A stretch of 64,000 nt of DNA from Neoscytalidium dimidiatum (taxonomy: Eukaryota > Ascomycota > Dothideomycetes > Botryosphaeriales > Botryosphaeriaceae): assembly GCA_037367355.1 (NCBI GenBank), contig CM074697.1, positions 620,001 through 684,000 of the forward strand, written 5' to 3'. Positions 23,337 through 35,955 of this stretch are shown piece after piece. The translations under genes and the position numbers were made by a program. Position 1 is the stretch's first letter. Every line of letters begins with the position of its first letter. The notes beneath the pieces were generated by a model that was not told the origin of the DNA, did not search any database, and was given only the letters and a program-made list of their open reading frames with translations.

Positions 23337-25452
23337 GCGAGGTTCAATGCGACCGCCCGCGCGGTGTTGGAGAGCTCAAGGCTGGAGGCGGAATGGGCGG
23401 GAAGTAGTAGCTTCCGGCCGACTCGATCAGTCGAGCATCAACGTCAGCTCGCGGCGGCTGTGCAGAAGGGGCTGGTGCGGAGCTGCAGGCACCGCGCAGG
23501 GAACGCAGCGGGGAGGTCAAGGGCAGGAATAGTGCAAACAGCGCAAGAAGTGAAAAACGAGTGACGGGAAGAAGAGGCAGGCAGAGCAGCGCGCGGCTGC
23601 AAGAGTTATTCCTGGACGGCGAGTGGGACGGGGCTGAGGGCGCAGGTTTGCTGATCGGCTGCGGCGGTGGCACAGGCAGCCTCCCGGCAGAAGCAGCAGC
23701 TCCCAGAAACTGGCGCGCCCGGCTGGCCTGCTTGCAGCGCTCGCGACTTGCGCTGCTCCGCGACCACCGGGCGCTTATTCGTCCACGCTGACGCCAACCC
23801 TCCCCTTCTCCTCTCCACCGCCTTGCCCGGCGCCCTGTTTCTCGCCGCGACGCGCCCGCCGCCAGCTTTTCTACGCCTAAATTCTGCTGTACCCAGCCCT
23901 CGACCGGCCGCCCGTCGCCGTGGACCCGGCTACCTGAAACGGCCCTGTCGCTTGATGGACACCAAGACTTTCTCGAACATGCGCCGGCGACGCTCCACTA
24001 GTCGCCCTTAATACGAGCACGAATCGCTCAGCCAGCGCGAGCCTTTGCCCTTTATCTGCGTCTTGGCGTCGATTCTGCGGCTTTATTTTTGCACCTCTCG
24101 TTCTCTGCCGTGGTGACGGCGAGACAAACAGCTCTGCATGCCGCCGCTGGCCAATGGATTCGCATCCCGCGTATCAGTAGATACGAGCGTGTCCGGCCCT
24201 CCCGCGCACTAGTTCCTGGTAGTGGATGGGTCTCGTTCTCCTCGACGGGCCACCCGGCTCCGCGGCATCCCGGCATACACCCGCCAATGCCAGAGGCCGT
24301 CTTTGCCTGCCGCACGCTGTGCTCACGCAGGGCCGTGTAATAGGTAGAGGGCCCAGAGCGCAGCCGCCTCTCGGCCTGCGGTGAAATCAGAACTTACCCG
24401 GCTCGACATTATTGATGAACTCATTTTCTGCTCCATTAGCTCAGCCCGCGTGGCGCTGCGATACTTTGCCTGGGCTCCGCACGGATTCGTGCTTGCCTGT
24501 GTTGGCGGCGGATTGGCTTCTTCTCGTCACTCGGCCATTTCGCTTAAACCTGCGTCTCAGAAAGCGACGGTCGACTTTCTGTCGAGCTTTACACTCCTCC
24601 ATCTTCCAGTCGTCGATTTGCAAATAACATTTCGTTTTCCTGGAAAAAAGAGCATCCAACGCTTGCCGGACGTGGTCTTGATGCCATATGACGTATTCAC
24701 TGACCACCTTGTCGCCTGGCCCTGACCTTTGTGTCCTCAAGCAGCCCGTATGCGCGACTGGCTCGATTCTGAGCAGCACCACTGCTATTCCTTTAAAGGA
24801 GTTTCTTAACACATTTGCCAGCCTCTGACAAGATCGGACCTCCAATGACGCCGCTAAGCTTTGTTCCAGCTTCGGACTGGCCCGCAGATGTCTTACGATC
24901 TTGTCTGGATGCAGACCTGCAGTCTCCTTGAAAAGGCTGGTTCGCAATTTACCGTTCTCCATGTCCGAGGCTGTCGTACACTTACAGAGCCAAGAATCAG
25001 GTAAGGCTGCCCCCGTCTCTTGTGATCTTGGCCTTACAACAGCGAAACCGGTGCCTCGGTCGCGATTAATTCCAAATCTAGAGGTCTGCTTACACAACCT
25101 TAAATTTATCTATTGCCCTGACCTTTGCTCGACATCTGCGTAGACCTGCTCTTCCATTTTTCATCCACATGCAGATGCGATTGACGTCACACCGACGGTG
25201 AGTTCAAATGTTTTGAGTGGAACACACCGCCGTGCGCCGCTACGAGGTATCTCTGACGTTCTCTAGTCTATGATCATACACATATCAATCGTCCGTTTCA
25301 ATTCTTCTCTACACCTTGACTGTTTTCGAATGTCTCAATTTTGCTTTCAAATTGCAACATCATTCTTCCAGCCTTCTCGGATGGCTTTTGCCGAATCCAT
25401 CTGGATCTCCGGCAATTAAGAGTGCGTTCGGGATCGGAACTCTGGCAAAGAT
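23337..25452. other. Intergenic, 2.1 kb
   Basis: Promoter of the membrane-protein gene at the left, GC-rich and variable. The 218-codon minus frame (24441-25097) starts at TTG, has no recognisable domain and is not counted as a gene. Confidence 0.45.
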
Positions 25453-26862
25453 TCAAGATGTCCCATTCAGCGCTTCGGCTGCCTGGTCCCAGACAGTGCC
25501 AATGTTGTTGTTGTAGATCCACGACATGTCTACCCCGCCATCTACGATGATCTTGTTGGCTACCCGCTCATCGAAAGAAGGATTTCCAATCTCGCGTAGC
25601 TTTGTTGAACGTCGAGCTGCTTCAGACGCCAGATGAGCGTACATGCGCGAATAGTAGGGCAGTCGTATCGCATCGAACAACGGTAAAGCCTTGCCAAGAT
25701 CATTCCTAAAGTAAGTAAGAGTTTGCGCCAGGATCCAGCCATCTTCCATAGCGAATCCTGCACCAGAACCAAACGCTCCAGAGAGGGCATGCGATGAATC
25801 ACCAACGAGGACAACTTTGTTATCCCACGCAGTCAGTTTCTCCAATTCAGGTCCAGCAAAAGCAGCAAACTCTCGCCAATTGCCTTGTGGGACTCTGGCC
25901 AGCGCTTCTCTAATATCAGGGAGGTATTCCTGAACCCAGTCAGCCATGTTCGTATCGTTGCTTTGTTTTAATCTTACTGTGAAGTGAGATTCAACGTGAG
26001 CATTTTCAACGGGAACGCCCCAGCTCACTTTGCTCGCACTGTGCACCGCCGGATCATGCCATGCTCTGGCAGCAATCTCCCAAAGCCCTTCTCCTACCGG
26101 TGAGAAGTACACATGAGTCGTCGGTGTGTGCCACCATCCGGTGATTTCGAAGCGCGGGTCTAAGTCCTTCACATCATCCCACGGAAGCAGGGTCCGCCAG
26201 ATCGTTGTCCCAGTGAACTTGATTTCGTAGTCCGGCCACGCAGTATCTCGAACGACCTTTTGTCTTGTCAACAATAGCCTTTTGGAAATTTTGTTGCCAC
26301 ACTTACGGAGCGGATACCATCGGCACCAACAACCAAATCAGCTGTAGTAGAGGTACCGTCTTTGAAATGCAGCTCCACACCGTCTTTCCCTTTATCCACT
26401 ATCTGTGTCAATTTTTTGGAAAGTTGAATGGTCCCTTGCTTGACATGTGCCAAAAGTGCTGACTGGAGCTTTGTCCGCTGCGTCCGAATAGGCGGATGCT
26501 TTGTGTTGGTTTGCGGCTTTTGACGACGATGAAGTTCTTCGCCAGAGCGCCCGTTCCTGTACTCAATATTCAGCCACGTCCCGCGAAGAACTGTCCCCAT
26601 CGGATTATGCTCACATATTCAGTACAGTCCATGTTGGGTGGCCACTTGTCAGCGTATCAGCTACACCCAGGAGCTCCAAGACATTCCAAGAATTCGACCC
26701 AATGCTTATGCCAGCTCCGACCTCACGCAGTACACTAGCCTGCTCGTATATCGTCACTTCAACATTCGGCGTCTTTGATAGCGCGATGGCCGTAGCGAGG
26801 CCGCCGGGCCCGCCTCCGACGATGGCTACTTTCAAGTGCCGGGTTGAAACGTCAATAGTCAT
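25453..26862 (-). CDS. FAD-dependent monooxygenase (salicylate-hydroxylase-like)
   Basis: Three exons, 26862-26615, 26556-26307 and 26256-25453; introns of 58 and 50 bp; 433 residues. Class A flavoprotein hydroxylase fold: FAD-binding VGGGPGG (GxGxxG at 16-21), the DG motif GADGIRS (160-166, ending at a splice junction), and the GD motif VGDSSHAL (Gly318-Asp319) with GAGFAMEDG for FAD ribityl contacts. Such enzymes hydroxylate aromatic or polyketide substrates using NAD(P)H and O2. No secretion signal or C-terminal membrane anchor is seen. The first intron is set by frame: reading through meets a stop straight after the donor. It diverges from the flavin oxidoreductase gene 2.3 kb away, so joint use on an aromatic or enone compound is possible but unproven. 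Confidence 0.88.
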
Positions 26863-29155
26863 GTCGGATGGAACTTTATAGGACTAACGGGACAGGAACT
26901 CTCGGAATCGACCATGCATTTAAACATCGGTACTCGCGCTCATGTTCCGCGCGGCGTTGACAAAGCAGTGTGCCGTCAATTGTCACGTGAATGGCGTGCG
27001 AGGAACACGAACAGTTGAATTGCCCAGTAAAATGCCACGAAGAAACTGCTATCGCAAAAGTGGCGGATGTTGGTGGTGTGAGCCGCTATTTTGACTGCGG
27101 CACCTGCAGGTTAGTTGCTCTGTTGCTCGTCTATTTCTGCCTTTTATTGCATTGTGTAGTATCCACTTCCTGCGTCGATGAAGTGCTGACGACGTCTCAA
27201 GTTTTGCTGTCGAAAGTTTATTCAGGTCTTCCAGCGGAGCTCGACTGGACCATTCCCGTCGACCTTTCCAAGCAATCTATAAACAGTTTATGCCCAAGCT
27301 TCCTTGCTCGAATCCTAGACAAGCTGGTCTGAAGCCTCGTCAAATAATATTCAGTTTCCGCAGCTCTTACTTCACCCCGTGCCTGTCGCTTTAGTATCGC
27401 GCACCGCCACGAAGATCCTGTTGTCCATCAGTGGAAAATCAGTCAAGATATTCCATATGATGTTGCTGATATGATCGTCTTACTGAGATGGCTCGCTTGA
27501 AGATCAATTCCATCATCCCTGGTGCGCAACGACTTAAATCCTCCTCCCAACCGCTCATTGCGGTCATTTAAAGGTATCAAAATAAATTTTGCAGTTAATG
27601 ATCTAGGAATCAACGCTAAGCCATCAGAGCATTTTGGGAATACCGAAGCGTTCCTATAAGTTGACCACCCGAGTGCGAGGAGAACTGGACCAATCAAGTT
27701 TGAACTTTCGTCATGACTTTACGGGGCAGAAATGTGCGGTCGATGCTTTGTGCACTGAATTTTTGCCTCCAAGCATGAGCGTTGGGGTTTGCAACTGGAG
27801 GGGGGATATCCGCTCGTCGAGTTGCTGGAGGACAACGTGATACCGCGTGTTTGCCGGACCAGCCACGTTTCCACATCCGAAGGAACGAACACGCGGCGGT
27901 CTGAGGCGAACTCGGTGCTCGAGGTTGTATTGAGCATGGAGCAGCTCTTGTCAATTGCTTATCTCCACGCCCGCTCGAAGTCACTACTTCGAGCACGGTT
28001 CCGGTCCCAGACTTACCCCATCCGGCTTCGTTCCGCGGATCTTTGGCCTTAAACGACAATTCCAGCCACCCCGCGGATGCTCATTGAGGGAACTGAAACA
28101 GCTAAACCACGCCGCTCCCGTCATCCGAGGTATTCCTGGAGCCTCCAGCGGAAATAAAGCGTCTTCTCGAAACGGCGCTGCAGGACCTTTCCTCCGATGT
28201 GGCGGCTCCAAGCACCTCGTCGGCCAATTCGGTCCTTTGCGGTCCCGCCCCCCTTGACGATGTGCACTGCAGTGTTGGCAATGGTCCAGGATGCGGTCAG
28301 TCGTGAGTTGATACACGATCAATCTAAAGAGGAAGTTGCATTCTCCCGGAGTCGATTACTGATCGGTTGATATGTATCATGTCAACATAACGGAACGTAC
28401 ACCCTCGGAAGTGTCTCCGTCTGTGATGTGCTCCTGGTTTCGACCAATTGAAGGAAAAAGTAAGTAATCGACTGTTTAAGCTTCTTGAAGAGCCGCCAGG
28501 CTGGTATTTCGAACAATCCATCTGCCATGCACGGCTGCCGTCGCTCACCTGAAGTCATACGATCCCAAACAGGGACCGTCACGATTGTGGCGAGGATGTG
28601 CGGCGAACGCGCACCCTATGCCGTAATTCCGGGGCACATCCGAACCAATATGCGCAGCTCAAGCTCCGTGGAGACTCCGGAATGGTGAACTATTGGCAAG
28701 GCGAAGATCCAAGATCTCAAGGGACAGGACTCCTGTTGGACCTGATCGTTACCCCTGGGGGCGAATATGGAAAGCGTCGAGATCTCCTTTTCCACGCGAC
28801 TTCGGCCGTTATGTGGACACCTGCGCCACGTGCGGGCCGACGCACGCGAAAGCACCGGTCCACGCTCGGAGCAAAGATGATTGGCCCTCCGCTGGAATTC
28901 CCCACTATTCAGGGAATCTGCGACCTTCAGATTAACGTCAGCTAACTGCAATCGGGGATTCATCCGTGAAGCTGCTTCAATCTTTCGATAAAGAAAAAGT
29001 CGTCAGGATTGATAATGCATGCTCTTTGAGACTAATCACCCCACCGAGGGGTAACGGCCATGAAGCTTTATAGCTGCTCCGCCGCCGTTCCTGGCGTTGA
29101 ATCTGGTTCTCTAGCTTTGTACTTCAACTAAGCAAAAAGATACCCATCCGCCACA
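26863..29155. other. Intergenic between divergent redox genes, 2.3 kb
   Basis: Long shared upstream region of the FAD monooxygenase and OYE-like genes. It holds an inverted repeat (27973-27994) and, just before the OYE gene, CCCC/GGGG blocks (about 29039-29052) and a TTTATA element near 29067. Open frames up to 121 codons overlap on both strands and look accidental. Confidence 0.45.
27973..27994. repeat. Inverted repeat, 9-bp arms
   Basis: Arms gctcgaagt and acttcgagc are perfectly complementary around the 4-base spacer cact. It could be a binding site for a dimeric factor or chance. Confidence 0.5.
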
Positions 29156-30641
29156 ATGCCTTCTCCCCGCTACGAGTCCGAGAACGTTGACCCGGCTCCC
29201 CTGGGCCGGCCCCTCAAGTTCGAGTTCTCCGGCCGTGTGGCCAAGAACCGCTTCCTCAAGGCTCCTCTGACCGAGCGCATGTCCTCGTGGGACCCCAAGA
29301 ACATTGAGAAGCGTGGTGTTCCCTCCAAGGAACTCATCAACCTCTACCGGAGATGGGGTGAGGGTGAAATCGGTGTCGTCGTTACCGGCAACACTTTCTT
29401 CGAGCCTGAGCACCTTGAGGCTATGGGCAACCCCATCATTCCCAAGGATGCTCCCTTCGAGGGCGAACGTTTCGAGCGCTTCAAGGAGATGGCCACCGAA
29501 TGCAACAAGCACGGCTCTATCTTCCTTACCCAGGTCAGCCACGCCGGTAGACAGGTTTGGTGAGTAGATTATCTTTTCTTGCGTAATCGGCGGGCACTTT
29601 CACTGAACGTAATCAGGGATGCTATCCAGCCCAACCCCATCTCTGCTTCGGATGTGAGGCTGGAGAGGGAAGTCATGGGCATGCACTTTGCCAAGCCCCG
29701 TCCTGCCACCCAGGAGGACATTGACGGCATCGTTGAGGGCTTCGCTCACACCGCCGAGTACATGGAGAAGGCCGGTGGTGACGGCATCCAGGTGCACGCC
29801 GCCCACGGCTACCTGCTTGCGCAGTTCCTCTCGCCCGACACCAACAAGCGTACCGACAAGTACGGCGGCCCCATCGAGAACCGTGCGCGGATCATCACCG
29901 AGATCGCGGCCGCGGTGCGCGCCAGGACTGGCCCGAACTTCGTCATGGGCATCAAGCTCAACTCGACCGAGTTTCAGGACAAGGACTTCCAGCTCGAGGA
30001 GGCCAAGAAGCTCTGCAAGATCCTCGAGGATGCCACCTTCGACTTCGTCGAGATCTCCGGCGGCTCGTACGAGGACCTCGGCTTCCTCCACAACAAGCGC
30101 GACTCGACCAAGCGCCGCGAGGCCTACTTCCTCGAGTTCGCTGAGATGATGGCCCCCAACCTTACCAAGACCAAGTCTTACCTCGTCGGCGGTCTGCGCA
30201 CCGTCGGCGCCATGGTCAAGTGCCTGGACGTCGTCGACGCCGTTGCCCTCGGCAGGCCGCTGTGCCAGGAGCCCCGTCTGTGCAAGGATATCCTCGCCGG
30301 CAGGGTCAAGGGTGCCATCATCCAGAAGGGCGACCCTACCGACTATCTCTTCAACACCATTGCTGCTGGTAAGTTCCGCAGCCTTTCTACATGTCTGAAA
30401 CCTCCAGAATCAGAATGCTCACGTCATTACAACAGGTTCGCAAATGATCCAGATCGGCAAGGACCACGAGCCCGCCGACCTCAGCCAGGAGGAGAACTTC
30501 CAGAACTTCCTCAAGGACCTCGGCGCCTGGGGCCAGAAGATGGCTACCAACACCGAGCTCATCCACTACGGCTGGGTCGACGTCACCACTGGCAAGATCC
30601 TGCCCTATGGCACTCCCGCTCCGGAGACCGTCAGTGCTTAA
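29156..30641 (+). CDS. Old-yellow-enzyme-like NADH:flavin oxidoreductase
   Basis: FMN-dependent ene-reductase type TIM barrel. Three exons, 29156-29559, 29617-30368 and 30436-30641; introns of 57 and 67 bp; 453 residues. Family landmarks: NRFLKAPLTERMSS near residue 30, LTQVSHAGRQVW at the first splice site, the active-site block HAAHGYLLAQFLSPDTNKRT followed by DKYGGPIENRAR, and a C-terminal FMN-phosphate region VGGLRTVGAMV with ALGRPLCQEP. Fungal relatives of this length reduce activated alkenes or quinones. Codon use is strongly biased toward C-ending codons (AAG, CTC, GGC), which suggests high expression. No targeting signal. The ATG sits in CACAATGCC. The substrate is unknown; a separate C-terminal extension of about 65 residues is present. 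Confidence 0.9.
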
Positions 30642-31124
30642 ACGTCGTTGTTTTGGAAGTTTAGAAAAGAAAATACCCAATTTTTGCGCGCAAACGAGCA
30701 TGGAAAATGATGTTTGGAAGAAAATAAAAAAAAAAAATTAGATGTTAGACGGAAATGCAAACGAAAACTTCCATGATTGTAATTTCTTGCTCTGAGACTT
30801 TGTCAACTGCTTCTGAGGCGGAAGTTGATGGCGAAAGACTTTCCCCGCAAGCGCGAACACGCCTTCGTTCTTGCACGCGCCTTTTGCCTGCTGCTCCGCC
30901 CCACAAGCCAGGTAGGAAACACATTCGAAACACAGCCGCAATCAACAGGAGCTGCGCTCTCTTTTCCAGCTGAGCCATTTCTAGATCTGATTGGTCTCGT
31001 TTCGGCCCCGGCCGCTGCTGTGCCTCAGTAGCCCCCACCCCCGGACCACCACGCCGGTACACGCTCCGTAGACCCTCCAGGCGGCAAGCTCTCTACTCTA
31101 CCGCAGCGTTGTCCAACCCGCAAA
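30642..31124. other. Intergenic, 480 bp
   Basis: 3' flank of the OYE-like gene and promoter of the HET gene. Apart from the polyadenylation-like element, nothing recognised. Confidence 0.5.
30723..30728 (+). terminator. Polyadenylation-signal-like AATAAA
   Basis: AATAAA running into a 12-base A tract, 82 bp after the OYE-like stop codon. Confidence 0.4.
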
Positions 31125-32341
31125 ATGGCAGAGCATGTGTTCGGATCGGCTCGACGGCCTCCAAACCCTGTGAAAATTGAATACGACGGACCCCCTTACG
31201 ATGTTGGAACACCCTTCCATTCGTTCCCGGCCCGCAGAGGCTGGACCGTGGCTGGAACACAAGATCTGCGGATACCTCCAAGCGACCGGCAATGGCTCGA
31301 GTGCTGGCTCTACTTTGGATTCTTGCACGCCGTTTTCGATAACGTCCAGCACGAAGACTTCATCCGCGAGGAAGACGGCCGGCGCTATCTCACGACGGCG
31401 AATCTGTGGCGCTACGTCGACGCGGCCCTCGCCGCTGCCGGCAAGAGCGAGGCCGGAGAGAGGATCGTGCTCGGAAAGTGCTCGCAGGCCGGGTTCCTGG
31501 CCGTCGAAAGACGAGTGCGAGCGGCGTCGTCAAACCCCGTCGTCCGCCGCGTCGCGCGGCCGGAAATGCTGTTCCTGGTCCGGGTCCTCCACGCCTCTCT
31601 CATGTTCGCAATCGACAGAGAGATGCGCGTTTTCAACAGCATCCCCATGCGGCCGCGCGACGAGTGGGCGGACGAGCAGATGCGTCTGAGGGGCTGGTGC
31701 CGGAGCCAGGTCTCGTACTTCACGAACTTCCACAGCGTGCTTCCGCAGGCCTACGCGTTGCAGCTCCAGCGCCCGGATGTGGAAAGTTTCTTCGGAACGC
31801 GGAAAGATCACTCAAGATGCACCGCGAGGATCTGCCATGCCAACATGATCGATGAGGAGACCTACGAGACGAGGCACTGCTCCGTGGGCTGCGGATGCAG
31901 CCATGTGGAGGTGCCGATAGAGCAGGTCCAGGATATCGTCCGGTCCGGCGGCATCCCGCTCATACGGGTTTCTGGAGACGACGAGGGGCCGCTGGAACTG
32001 CACGTCTCGAAATACCGGCCGGGGACGGCTTACGTTGCCATGTCGCACGTCTGGTCGGATGGGCTGGGAAACACAAAGGGCAACTCGTTGCCGACATGTC
32101 AGCTGCAATGGCTGCGGACTCGGACTTCAGAATTGCTTTGGGATAGAACGCATGTCCCCGGAGTCCGAGACAATCCCATCGATGCCATTGCTTTTGGAGG
32201 ACGGCATATATTGCACGCCGCGAGGAGCCTTACGCGGTCTACTCGGAAGGATACCCTCTTTTGGATTGATACGCTTTGTATTCCACGGGAGAAAAAGACA
32301 CGGAACATGGCCATCAAAAGTATGAAGAAGGTTTACGAAAA

Positions 32342-32377
<36 letters not shown>

Positions 32378-33553
32378 TCATTCTAAACTTGTGTCATTCA
32401 GAGAGCTGACGCTTGTGAATAAGCGCACCGTGTATTAGTCTTCGACTCCGAGCTTGCAAGCACGCCATCCAAAGGTGTGCCGCCCGAGGAAGCTCTGATT
32501 CGTGCTCTTGCTTGCTCGGGCTGGATGCGCCGACTGTGGACCCTCCAGGAAGGACTTGCAGCGCGGGGTAGCCTCTATGTCCTTTTCCAGGACCAATTCG
32601 TCAACATGCCGGACCTGGTGGAGAATCTATGGTATAACCACTATCGGGGAAAATTCAGTCCCTTACAAGGGCCTGTGGCGCTCAGTGCCTTCACCCTGTG
32701 GTATCTGTGGTTCTCGAGGGTGAACATCACGCAGTCGAAGTGGAACTACATCATGGACAAAGCTACCTACATATTCGAACCAACCAGTATCATCGCAGAG
32801 CCCTGGGAACTCGTAGCGGAGACGTGGGGTAACGTATCATCACGCGAGACCAGCAAAGTGGAAGATCGACCCGTCGTTTTGGCGAATATCATCGACCTGG
32901 ATCCAGGGCCGATCCTAGCCGCAAAAGGTGCACCGGAGCGAATGAAGGTATGGTACAGTATGCTATCCAAGTTTCCGAAGAGCATCGTGTTCTTGCCTGG
33001 CAAACGCTACGAGGAATACGGTTGGCGTTGGGCTTTGGAGTGCTGCTACCAGGAAGGAGAGAAGTTTGTCAGCCACAAACTCGGATTTTCCCCAGGCAAA
33101 ATCACGCCGCAGGGTCTCCTTGCCGACTTTGTTGGCTTCAAATTTGACCTGTCGGCTTCTCAAACTGGTTATCTGAAAAGCGAGGGAGTGCTCCGCGTGC
33201 AAACGACTCGCGTGGTCATGAAGAACGGACAAAAGGAGGCTGAACCGAGGCAAATATTCCTCAAGCTTAGCAATGGGCAGCCTTGCGAGATCAGTGCTTT
33301 GCGATACGTAGGAGTCATATTTGAGAGATCTAGTTCAGAAGTCAGACATTCTCTGTTCGAGGAGGGCGAGGAGACCCTCCGCTGCATTGTTATCTCTGTG
33401 AGGAAGCAGGAAGAGGGGGTGATTTTTGGAAGATACGAATTTTTGGCAGACGCTGTTGGGTTTCCAGGATCAGATACGGATGCTTCTTCTACTAATGGGG
33501 TCCGCCTAACCCCAGAGTCTTTGCTTGAAGACCAAAAATGGTGTATTGGATAA
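31125..33553 (+). CDS. Heterokaryon-incompatibility (HET) domain protein
   Basis: Two exons, 31125-32343 and 32424-33553, joined in phase 1; 782 residues. HET-domain proteins take part in non-self recognition and can trigger cell death after fusion with an incompatible strain. Core motifs: AYVAMSHVWSDGLGN near residue 305, FWIDTLCIP near 382, then across the junction KVYEK-HRVLVFDSEL and GWMRRLWTLQEG. The first ~240 residues carry Cys/His-rich spots (CTARICHANMIDEE and HCSVGCGC) seen in one HET subfamily. The C-terminal ~300 residues are not recognised. The intron (80 bp) begins inside a (TG)17 microsatellite; reading through it gives a Cys-Val repeat and a stop at 32436-32438. No NACHT, ankyrin or WD repeat follows. 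Confidence 0.85.
32343..32376 (+). repeat. (TG)17 microsatellite at a 5' splice site
   Basis: Seventeen uninterrupted TG units. The first T is the last exon base and the first GT (32344-32345) is the inferred donor of the HET gene intron. Confidence 0.9.
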
Positions 33554-34241
33554 GGCTTAGTTCTGTCTTCGTATATTCCTGTTCCCTACAAACCTCTTTT
33601 TGGCGGAAGAAAGATGCAATAAGGCTACCCAATCAAATCATACAGACTCACGGGATGTCTCGGCGTTCCTTATGAGCTTTTTACAGTAGAATCTATCACA
33701 TACCGAGCACCGGTAGATCGTCTGCAGTAGCGGCTGTATGTCTCTGTCCAGAACTCAATAGTTGCTTGTGGGCTTTATAGCAGAAACATGGCCAATTAGA
33801 CTTCTGATGCGCTATTCTATGTCTTAAAATGGTGTTGCTGCCTTTGAACCGCTCATGCATGAATTGTGGCTGAGCATCATGGCGATCACATGGTGGGGAT
33901 CTCCGGGTAGCTATGAAGTTTCTCGCTGTTCCCATCGAAGCACTCTCACTAACGATGATATTGATAGTGAATTCTACTCTACTTATTCTCCTGAAACTTC
34001 TGCGGCCTCATGGAACTTGGTCTGTGTCATGCGGTCTGCAGATCACTCACTTTTAGGTATGGAGCCTGGGGCCAAATTGACAGCGAATCAGTGGGGATGC
34101 GGCACAGCATGTACTCGTCGTCAACCGGGTGCCTGCGGCTGAAACAATAAGCGCCTACACACCCCGAATAAGCCGGCTGGCAGGAGCTAAAAGCACTGGG
34201 ATCCCCCCGTCCGATCAATTCGCAGTTCAAAACCTTCAACT
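33554..34241. other. Intergenic, 690 bp
   Basis: 3' flank of the HET gene and promoter of the next gene; no coding sequence recognised. Confidence 0.5.
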
Positions 34242-35955
34242 ATGCCTCCATTTCGACTCAATCCACGTTTCTTTGATCCTGGAGTACCGGCAACAGCTTT
34301 CTCTGATCAATGGAAAAACCCGGGTGACGTGTTTTCTGTCTTGCTTCTCCTGGGTGGGGATGTTATTAGTAGGGCACTGGCGCAGCTCGCTGGCACAAAT
34401 GGGCAAATTACTACGGTGACATTTTCATTTGGTATGCTAGACCCTATCTGAGTCCTCATATGGACTTCCTTTGCTTTCTACTTCACATCTCGAGGTGCAG
34501 GCTGTACCAAGGGCAGGCCAACAGCTGGTCTGCTGTTGCGTGACGGTAACCACCTCGTTTGTCATCCACGCTCTTGTTCTTAGTACGACCCAAAAAACAC
34601 CAGCTGCCTCTCCTCATCCGCCGTAACAGCGCTCCGTCTGTCCAAATATCACCCCATTTTAGAGGTCTTGTTCCCAAACCATGGCCAAAAAAAAAAATAT
34701 GGATGGCCTTGAAGATAAGCCTCATGTGGGGTTTGAGCAGCTCGGAGAAGAATCCTGTCACTCTGATTAAACGTTCATATCCAGCCCAACCGCTTCAACT
34801 CTACACATTGTTCTAAGGGCCATCATCTCATACACCTCATACCTAAGATGCTAACATCATCCCCGCGCTTCCACAGGATGGGTCGCCTATTCCGTCACCG
34901 CGCTCCTTTGCGCAATCGGCGAAAAGCGCCTGATGCCCTCCCCCGACACATCCTGCCTCGTCATCAACGGCTCGAGCGGGTACTCGCGACAAAACAACAG
35001 CTGGACGATATCGCGCCTGGTGCGGGACTACGAGCACTGGATGCCGCTGCAAGCCCGCCAGCACCTCGAGCGCGTCCTCGACCGCAAATGGAGCGAAGAG
35101 CGCGAAGCCGTGGCGGCCAAACGCAAACGGTCCTCCCCCTCCTCCACCTCTCCATCGCCGCACGCCGCCACCGAATTGCGCGCGCTCGACCCCTCGCAGA
35201 TCCAGCGGCCCACGCAAGCCTCCCTGCTCGTCTCGGTGTTCGCCGCGCGCGACCGCCACCCCGCGGCGCCGCGGCCGGACCTGGTGTACCTGAGCGGCTT
35301 CGCGACGGGCATCGTGCAGATCGGCGTGGCGGCCGTGCCGTGCGGGCTGTACGGCGACTGGGGCGTGCTGCTCGTCACGGCCGTCGGCACCCTGCTCGCG
35401 CTGGCGACGGGGTCGCTGCCGCAGTGGGGCCGCGAGAAGTGGGCGTGCCGCCGCGACTGCGCGAAGCGCGTCGTCCTGACGCGCGGGAACGGCGCGCAGC
35501 ACGCCATCGTCGTCCTGGGCGAGGGCAAGGGCCTGGACCTGGAGGACCTGGCCGCCGGCCCCGAGAACGTCGTGCTGTCGCTGTCCGCGTGGACGGTCGC
35601 GGCCGCGGTCGTGCTGGGGGCGCTGTGGATCGTGTTGCTGATCACCGCGGCCGGGCTGAAGGAGCATACGTGGTTTTTGGTGGCGGTGGGCGGGATCGGG
35701 ATGTTGCAGAATATTTTCGTGGCCGGGGCGAGGAGAAGACCGGAGGCCGTGGGGCTGCCGTTGGAGTTTAAGGAGGTGTTTGGGGAGACGAAGGTATTTC
35801 GGACGCTGTTGGAGGTGGAGAAGAGGTACCCGCGGGTCGGGAAGAGTATGTTGGATACTTTCTTCCCGGGCGGCCGGTTCACAGAAAGTGAACTTGCGAT
35901 GTGGGCGGAAGTGGAAGCCCGGAGAGACGAGTCTGACGAAAAGGAGAGTACTTAG
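34242..35955 (+). CDS. Fungal polytopic membrane protein of unknown function
   Basis: Two exons, 34242-34431 and 34877-35955, phase 1; 422 residues. The short first exon encodes MPPFRLNPRFFDPG and WKNPGDVFSVLLLLGGDV, a start I recognise from a Pezizomycotina-specific membrane family; the join gives FSFGWVAYSVTALL, restoring a membrane segment. Further hydrophobic segments lie at about residues 33-85, 185-230, 290-315 and 320-340. Between them are the family block LPQWGREKWACRR followed by LTRGNGAQHAIVVLG. The C-terminus is charged and cytosolic-like. Members of this family are often found in variable regions near HET genes, but no function is known. The intron is 445 bp, far longer than the usual 50-80 bp here, and has an A-run near 34684-34696. 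Confidence 0.85.

Noticed and set aside
24441..25097. 218-codon minus-strand frame
   Set aside because: Starts at TTG, contains no recognisable domain, and lies in sequence without coding bias.
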